A stretch of DNA of 46,002 nt from an uncultured Eubacteriales bacterium (GTDB lineage Bacteria; Bacillota; Clostridia; Christensenellales; Aristaeellaceae), in assembly GCA_902793605.1 (NCBI GenBank), contig CADBEB010000030.1, positions 3,701 through 49,702 of the forward strand, given 5' to 3'. Below are positions 41,477 through 46,002 of this stretch, piece by piece. Position 1 is the stretch's first letter. Each line of letters begins with the position of its first letter. The position numbers and the translations under genes are program-made. Below the pieces are notes generated by a model. That model had not been told where the DNA came from. It searched no databases and saw only the letters and a list, made by a program, of their open reading frames with translations.

Positions 41477-42265
41477 ATGAAGCGGTTATTAGTTATCCTG
41501 ATCATTTTGACGTTGTTGTTTTCATGTGTCCCCGCGTTCGCCGCTACGAGTTATTCTGACCTGATCCTCTCAGTGCTCGATTCCATGGAGCAAAATAACA
41601 GAGGTCTGTCCGGTGCTCCTCAGCAAACGGCCAATGGGGCATATCGGGCTGTGGAGATGCTGTCGATCATGGCTCACCGTCTTGACACCACCGGTGCATA
41701 TTCCAAAGTTATTGACAGTTCAATAGATACATTGAATGCAAATAACAAAGGGCTTGACGGAGCTCCGCAGCAAACGGCGAATGGCCTGTATCGATGTGTG
41801 GAACTCCTTGCGGTGATCGCATTGGAATCAGATACATCCGGAAAGTACAGGGAATTCATTCTTCAGGTTCTGGACGATATGGACTCTCACAACAGAAGCG
41901 CTTCCAGTGCAGTACATCAGGAAGTCAATGGCGCGTACAGAATGGTTGATATACTGACAATCATCGCATATGAAAAAGGGGTGGATTCATCCCTGATCTC
42001 TACAATTCTTGATTCCTGGGAATCCGGTGATAAATCAGCTTCCGGCGCTCCTCAGCAACTGGTTAACGGTCTGTATCGATGCATCGAGCTCACATATCTG
42101 ATCGGACAAAAATCAGATTCACTCGGCCTTTGGAGTTCGTATTTCTCAAGTGTCTATGACAGTTGGATAGAAAACAACAAGAGCTGCAAAGGCGCCCCGC
42201 AGCAGGCTGCCAACGGTATGTACAGGATCGTGGAGATGCTGGCCGGATGGGCCCAGACACTATAA
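41477..42265 (+). CDS. Secreted five-repeat APQQ protein
   Basis: A 262-residue protein with a signal peptide (MKRLLVILIILTLLFSCVPA, cut after AFA). The mature chain is five helical repeats of 47-49 residues, each ending in (S/D/K)GAPQQ-x-x-NG-x-YR-x-(V/I)-E-x-L. The glutamine motif falls at residues ~46, 95, 144 (degenerate SAVHQ), 191 and 239. The regular spacing implies a solenoid of helical hairpins. GGAGGAGGG lies eight bases before the ATG at 41477; the frame continues upstream but lacks a better site. The family was not recognised. It is probably an extracellular structural or binding protein, expressed near the OB-repeat protein. Confidence 0.78.
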   Translation: MKRLLVILIILTLLFSCVPAFAATSYSDLILSVLDSMEQNNRGLSGAPQQTANGAYRAVEMLSIMAHRLDTTGAYSKVIDSSIDTLNANNKGLDGAPQQTANGLYRCVELLAVIALESDTSGKYREFILQVLDDMDSHNRSASSAVHQEVNGAYRMVDILTIIAYEKGVDSSLISTILDSWESGDKSASGAPQQLVNGLYRCIELTYLIGQKSDSLGLWSSYFSSVYDSWIENNKSCKGAPQQAANGMYRIVEMLAGWAQTL

Positions 42266-42411
42266 GTGCGGATTGTTAAAATAACCAATTGGAATGAAAG
42301 GAACATCAATATGAACAAGAAAACCCGAGATAATTTATAAAACATGAATATCATGTTCATTAAGGTCTGATAATCATCGATCAATCCATCACGTGAACAG
42401 GATGTGTTGTT

Positions 42412-42555
42412 TTGCTTTCCCTCTTGATTCTGATCATTTTGCTTGTGATACTGGGAAAGATATTCCTGGGCATGGCACTTGAAGTCGCCGGGGCCATTAT
42501 CGGTATTTTGCTGGTATTAGTCATCGCTTTATTCAAACGGAGGAAAGGAGAATGA
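42412..42555 (+). CDS. 47-residue two-helix membrane protein, TTG start
   Basis: The frame reads LLSLLILIILLVILGK, then FLGMALEVAGAIIGILLVLV, and ends ALFKRRKGE: two hydrophobic helices and a basic tail, inside-positive. The in-frame TGA upstream leaves TTG at 42412 as the first usable start, with AGGA about nine bases before it. It is the first of three small membrane genes in a row. No family was recognised. Confidence 0.55.
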   Translation: MLSLLILIILLVILGKIFLGMALEVAGAIIGILLVLVIALFKRRKGE

Positions 42556-42606
42556 AGAAACCAGTCGCTATCATCTGACCAAAATAAACGAAAGGAGATT
42601 ATCATT

Positions 42607-42858
42607 ATGAACGACGAAAACAGGCACATTACTGCATGGGGCTATATCGGATACGGTATTTTATTCGCTATTCCGGTAATCGGTCTGATCTGTATCCTGG
42701 TCTTCTCTTTCAGTTCCACCTATCCATGTCGCCGAAACTATGCCCGTTCGTATCTCATCCTTCTTGTCATCAGCCTCATTGTTGTCGGAATTATGCTTGC
42801 CACAGGCTTTGATTTCCAGCGATGGTATAATGGGATCAGATTCAATTATTACTATTGA
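42607..42858 (+). CDS. Small membrane protein
   Basis: An 83-residue protein starting MNDENRHITAWGYIGYGILF. It has two clear hydrophobic helices (about 12-35 and 47-67) joined by a basic loop (CRRNYARS) and an aromatic end (RWYNGIRFNYYY). GAAAGGAGA lies ten bases before the ATG. It is 24 bases upstream of the next gene and probably in the same transcript. No family was recognised. Confidence 0.7.
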   Translation: MNDENRHITAWGYIGYGILFAIPVIGLICILVFSFSSTYPCRRNYARSYLILLVISLIVVGIMLATGFDFQRWYNGIRFNYYY

Positions 42859-42882
42859 TTCATTTTTGAGGAGGGTACATAA

Positions 42883-43488
42883 ATGGTTAAAAAAGTGAAT
42901 TCAGGTGCTATCGTCGGGATCGCGATCGGAGTCGCCGTTATTATTCTGGCAGTTGTTCTGCTGGGTAATAGCTCTGTTGGTTTCAACCGCCTCTCAGCAT
43001 CGGATCTGTCTACCAGTTCCCAATTCCAGTTAAGCTACTCTTTCGGTGCGGACTTCTATACGGAGATGTTCGGCGTTACTTATAATGTCCTTCAGCAGTT
43101 AGTAGCCATGTCCAAGGATAACGCTGCAAACATCGCTTCGGCGACCAACTCGATCGTTTCCGGTGTCAGCAACGGGCTTTCACAGATTGTCCGTATGCTT
43201 GCTTTTGTTATCCTTGCAATCGGCGCGGGAGTCATAGGACTTTCCTTCAGCAAGTTATTTGTCTGGATACCTTCTGATCAACAGAATGCATTTGCTCCCA
43301 TTCTGAGCAGTCCTGAAAACATGCCCTCCGCTACTTCAGCCCCCCTGTCTTCTTCCGAACCGGAGAAAGCAGAAGCAGAAGAAGAATTACCGGAAGAGAG
43401 TATCAACGAACCCGCTTTATCAAAGGATGAAGAACAGTCTTCTGATGAGACCGGCACTGATGAAGAGGAACCCCCGGAAGCTGAATGA
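42883..43488 (+). CDS. Membrane protein with long acidic tail
   Basis: A 201-residue protein with a first TM helix at ~8-27 and a polar extracellular loop (about 28-100). A second TM helix at ~104-130 is followed by a Ser/Glu/Pro-rich acidic tail from about 145 to the end (EEELPEESINEP and further). The topology is cytosolic N- and C-termini. GAGGAGGGT precedes the ATG. The acidic tail lacks the DDF/DEW pattern of the GTPase cluster. The family was not recognised. Confidence 0.72.
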   Translation: MVKKVNSGAIVGIAIGVAVIILAVVLLGNSSVGFNRLSASDLSTSSQFQLSYSFGADFYTEMFGVTYNVLQQLVAMSKDNAANIASATNSIVSGVSNGLSQIVRMLAFVILAIGAGVIGLSFSKLFVWIPSDQQNAFAPILSSPENMPSATSAPLSSSEPEKAEAEEELPEESINEPALSKDEEQSSDETGTDEEEPPEAE

Positions 43489-43597
43489 TCAGGATCACAT
43501 CGAAGACACGGACAGTACGACTGCACCGTCCGCGTTCCCGGATTCGATATGAAACTCTTCACCATTCTCAGTTATCTTTCTTTCCCGGTTCTTTGTA

Positions 43598-44308
43598 TTA
43601 CAGTCCCATCTTCGTCATGATCCCGTCCGCGGTCACTCCCGGATGGGTCACATACAGCCGGGCGATCTGTTCGGTCACCTTCGGGTCCAGGCCGTACTTT
43701 TTCGCGATCTGATCCGTCGTCCGTCCCTTCTGCGTTTCCCGGATCACCAGTTCGATCTGCTGACGGATACTGCCGCTGTCGATCTTCACCGCGGCTTCCT
43801 TCGGGACATGCGGGATCTCGATCTTCTCACAGGTAAACCCGTCATCATCAACATGAACCATCGCCATGGTGATCGGCTGGTGGAGCAGCCGCGGCCCGCA
43901 GCTTCCCGGGTTCAGCAACAGGGTTTGAGATATTCCGTCCGAAGAGGGTCCGGGAGGCGATCGAAAAGCCTCCCGGTTAATCCATGTACTCTCATACCGG
44001 TGCGTATGCCCGCACACCACCAGGTCATACGGAGACAGATCCTTCGGCAGGTCCTTCTTCTTATGCGCCATGCAGATCCTCAGCTCGCCCAGTTCAAAAT
44101 CGAGAATCAGCGGGATCCCTTCCGCCCATTCCTTATCGTTGTTCCCGCGCACAACCCTGACCGGCGCGATCTCCTCCAGCTTTTCCAGGATCTTCCGGCT
44201 GCTGATATCCCCGCCGTGGAGAATGCAGCCGCAGCCCTGCAGGTGATCCAGCACCTCAGGGCGTAGCAGGTCATGGGTATCGGATATAACAGCGATCTTC
44301 ATGTCCAT
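43598..44308 (-). CDS. YfcE/MJ0936-type metallophosphoesterase with C-terminal helical extension
   Basis: A 236-residue protein. The calcineurin-like phosphoesterase core has its metal ligands in order: SDTHD (Asp10, His12), HGGDI (Asp34), RGNND (Asn56/57), MAHKK (His82) and CGHTH (100-103). YfcE-like enzymes hydrolyse small phosphodiesters or phosphates in the cytosol. The usual length is ~160-180 residues; here ~60 extra residues (177-236) form a helical, HTH-like module (RTTDQIAKKYGLDPKVTEQI). GAGGA precedes the ATG at 44308; a second ATG two codons in is equally readable. It stands alone with no clear operon. Confidence 0.9.
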   Translation of the reverse strand: MDMKIAVISDTHDLLRPEVLDHLQGCGCILHGGDISSRKILEKLEEIAPVRVVRGNNDKEWAEGIPLILDFELGELRICMAHKKKDLPKDLSPYDLVVCGHTHRYESTWINREAFRSPPGPSSDGISQTLLLNPGSCGPRLLHQPITMAMVHVDDDGFTCEKIEIPHVPKEAAVKIDSGSIRQQIELVIRETQKGRTTDQIAKKYGLDPKVTEQIARLYVTHPGVTADGIMTKMGL

Positions 44309-44451
44309 TCATCTTCCTCATCAATCCTCTGAATTCACAGACTCCGAAAACCTGTTTACTCTTCGCTGAACAGTGTCGGCTGTCCGTAATCAAACAGTGC
44401 ACTGTCAATTCCGGATGATCTGATACGGCATATACCCTCATTTCCGCCATA

Positions 44452-44621
44452 ACCGGCAAACGGGTTCTTCAGTTTTGTCATTGTGCGCTGCCACAATGCC
44501 TTAGCCAAATATGGATTAGACGGCCAAGAAACGACAGAAGAAGTAATCAACGCTTATCGGGAAGATATCCGCCGGAGGTTTTCACTAATGGTGACAGGAA
44601 AAGAACGCTCGATTGGCTGAC
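44452..44621 (+). pseudogene. Possible gene fragment (C-terminal end)
   Basis: An open stretch without a good start reads HNALAKYGLDGQETTEEVIN, then AYREDIRRRFSLMV, ending GKERSIG and TGA. The balanced, charged composition suggests a real C-terminus whose front is missing. On the opposite strand, 44356-44480 reads MTKLKNPFAGYGGNEGICR and ends FDYGQPTLFSEE, also protein-like. The gap 44309-44637 therefore probably holds two gene remnants meeting near 44480. Neither family was recognised. Confidence 0.3.
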
Positions 44622-44637
44622 CTGATATATTAGCACA

Positions 44638-45780
44638 TTAATCATGATCCGGAATACTCAGGAATGCCTGGACCCTGTTCTGCATGGTCTTTTCGATTGC
44701 CTTCAGCCGGTCCGCCGATAGATTGTACCGGGGATGCTTCTCAAACCGGAATCCGATCATCTTCCTGAGCTGTTCTTTTTGCCGCGGAGAAATGAATTCC
44801 CGGACGATGTTGTCGAAGGGTACCCCGTATGCTGAAGACCTGGTCTTCGCGTATTCATCCAGTGTTTTCATATCATCCGGCATTGCGTAGTTGAACAGGG
44901 ACAGCCCATGGTCAAAAAGCGGTGCGAAGGCATAGGGCTGATTGGTTTTGTTATCCACCATCAGGCCGAAGTTTCCGAAGTGGCGGTCCTCGTTGCAGAT
45001 GAGCGCGTCAAAGACCAGCATATCCGCGAAGCAGTCGTAATACGATCCTCCCAGGGATCTGAGGTAATCCGCCACCGTCCTCAGCGTGCATTTATCCATG
45101 AAGCGGTAAATCGGCACAAAGGAATGGTCGATGTCGCAGAACAGTTCACAGGTGGAGCACATACAGCCCTTCCACATGGACAGCCCGTACGGCACATGAC
45201 GGATTCCCATCCGTTCCGCAACCTGGGCCGCGTAGAACTCGGAATAGGGCTCGTTGCCGGTATTCGCGGCTCCGCTGGTACCGCCTTTATAGAGCAGCAC
45301 CTTTCCGCCGAGCCTCCGCCATCCCTTCCGCAGCATACCTGTTGTCGTGAACTCCGGAGAAGAAGAGAAGCCTTTAGCCCGGGAGGAGGATCCATATCCT
45401 GTATAGGCAATCAGGGAAAGCACCTTCACAAAGTCATGCTCATACAGGTTGTAATCAGCGTACTTCCCGTTGAAGCCTTCCTCCACCACCCAGTAGCTGT
45501 CGTTCAGGGAAAGCCCCCGGCAGACCTGCAGGATCCCTTTTGTGTCGTTATGGCTCAGTCCGCTCTTTGCGAGCAGGGCGTCCACGTATTCCCGGTTCTT
45601 GGGAATGATGCGGCTCCTCAGCCAGGACATCAGCCCTTCGTCCGTCTTTTTCAGACCGACGGGAAGCAGATTGACATGCGCTTCGTCAATCTCATGAATC
45701 CGGCATTTCTGGCCCTCCAGCGGGTCTTCGAGGATTTCAAAAGACAGAAGCACTGTATCATATTGTTTCAGGTAAAACAC
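44638..45780 (-). CDS. HipA-like protein kinase, stand-alone
   Basis: A 380-residue protein from the chosen GTG start. The kinase-like core has GKVLLYKGG, PYSEFYAAQVAERMG, the catalytic loop NEDRHFGNFG (Asp265, Asn270) and the metal-binding FDHG (Asp290), as in HipA C-terminal and CtkA-type Ser/Thr kinases. The frame opens three codons earlier at GTG 45789, but GAGGAG abuts that codon; the second GTG at 45780 has a proper nine-base spacing. No HipB-like antitoxin adjoins it, although classic HipA toxins are paired. It has its own strong promoter. A single-gene signalling kinase is likelier than a classic toxin. Confidence 0.87.
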   Translation of the reverse strand: MFYLKQYDTVLLSFEILEDPLEGQKCRIHEIDEAHVNLLPVGLKKTDEGLMSWLRSRIIPKNREYVDALLAKSGLSHNDTKGILQVCRGLSLNDSYWVVEEGFNGKYADYNLYEHDFVKVLSLIAYTGYGSSSRAKGFSSSPEFTTTGMLRKGWRRLGGKVLLYKGGTSGAANTGNEPYSEFYAAQVAERMGIRHVPYGLSMWKGCMCSTCELFCDIDHSFVPIYRFMDKCTLRTVADYLRSLGGSYYDCFADMLVFDALICNEDRHFGNFGLMVDNKTNQPYAFAPLFDHGLSLFNYAMPDDMKTLDEYAKTRSSAYGVPFDNIVREFISPRQKEQLRKMIGFRFEKHPRYNLSADRLKAIEKTMQNRVQAFLSIPDHD

Positions 45781-45818
45781 CGGATTCACCTCCTCAACGA
45801 TGCATTTTCAAACAATTA

Positions 45819-45847
45819 ATTATATCCTGTATCCCGGCAAGTTTCAA
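45819..45847 (-). promoter_or_regulatory. Promoter of the HipA-like gene
   Basis: Minus-strand -35 TTGAAA (45842-45847), a 17-base spacer and TATAAT (45819-45824). It is the best consensus promoter in the window and gives a leader of about 30 bases. I see nothing else in 45848-46002. Confidence 0.78.
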
Positions 45848-46002
45848 CGCGTCATTTCCGGATCAGAGGATCGTACTGGAACCGCGGGTGCTGACAACTC
45901 CTTAAGACAAAGGGATAATATGTAGTGCCCCTGCCAGTTTGCAAGAACGTGGATTTACCTGTAAGCTTATGGTGATACAAAAAACTGCAGGGATTACCGC
46001 AT

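Noticed and set aside
42341..42357. AACATGA-ATA-TCATGTT palindrome after the 9-codon frame.
   Set aside because: No promoter or T-run around it; too little to call an operator or terminator.

Overview
The window reads as low-to-mid GC Firmicutes, most likely an uncultured gut or rumen member of the Clostridia. The grounds are strong AGGAGG-type ribosome binding sites, sigma-A-like promoters, U-rich intrinsic terminators, Gram-positive-style signal peptides, a CUT1 sugar transporter without its own ATPase, and a standard genetic code. The order-level placement is inference. No rRNA, tRNA, CRISPR array or complete transposase gene was found.

Left part (1-9.6 kb), mostly minus strand: a MATE exporter plus LacI regulator operon bracketed by copies of a 47-bp repeat; an operon of three tiny genes, one of them a GTG-start DUF4177-like protein; and a CUT1 sugar ABC operon (binding protein and two permeases). 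That operon now begins with a headless GH13 glycosidase, fused at about 8.28 kb to the first ~32 codons of a flavodoxin-like reductase. An alpha/beta hydrolase and a small helical protein lie upstream of the fusion.

Middle-left (9.7-17 kb): a divergent LysR regulator whose reading frame runs through a repeat and its own terminator; a broken Cys-rich RiPP precursor (Nif11-like leader); a truncated DUF1273/SLOG gene; a 57-aa protein; a secreted zinc metallopeptidase under twin palindromes; a DHLG-repeat protein with a helical partner; a secreted ComEC-type metallo-beta-lactamase-fold protein; a two-domain Big_2 protein; and a membrane-anchored transglutaminase-like protein.

Centre (17.07-37.05 kb): the main attraction, a single co-directional run of eight genes, about 20 kb. 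In transcription order they are a secreted/anchored vWA receptor-like protein, a six-TM vWA protein, a giant tubulin/FtsZ-like GTPase, an unrecognised 854-aa protein, a zinc-ribbon P-loop GTPase, a 1391-aa GTPase-associated-type protein with tandem repeats, a four-TM protein, and a second receptor-like protein lacking an obvious metal site. It fits the GTPase/tubulin/vWA class of predicted biological conflict or surface-sensing systems recalled from comparative genomics. Several of its proteins carry acidic-aromatic DDF/DEW segments facing the cytosol, suggesting a shared docking tag. A divergent XRE regulator, with a palindrome over its promoter and a matching half-site at the operon start, is the probable local switch. 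A WYL regulator with a duplicated C-terminal WCX domain lies next to it.

Right part (39-46 kb): a secreted protein of five OB-like repeats, a secreted protein of five APQQ repeats, three small membrane proteins, a metallophosphoesterase with a C-terminal helical extension, and a HipA-like kinase with its own promoter.
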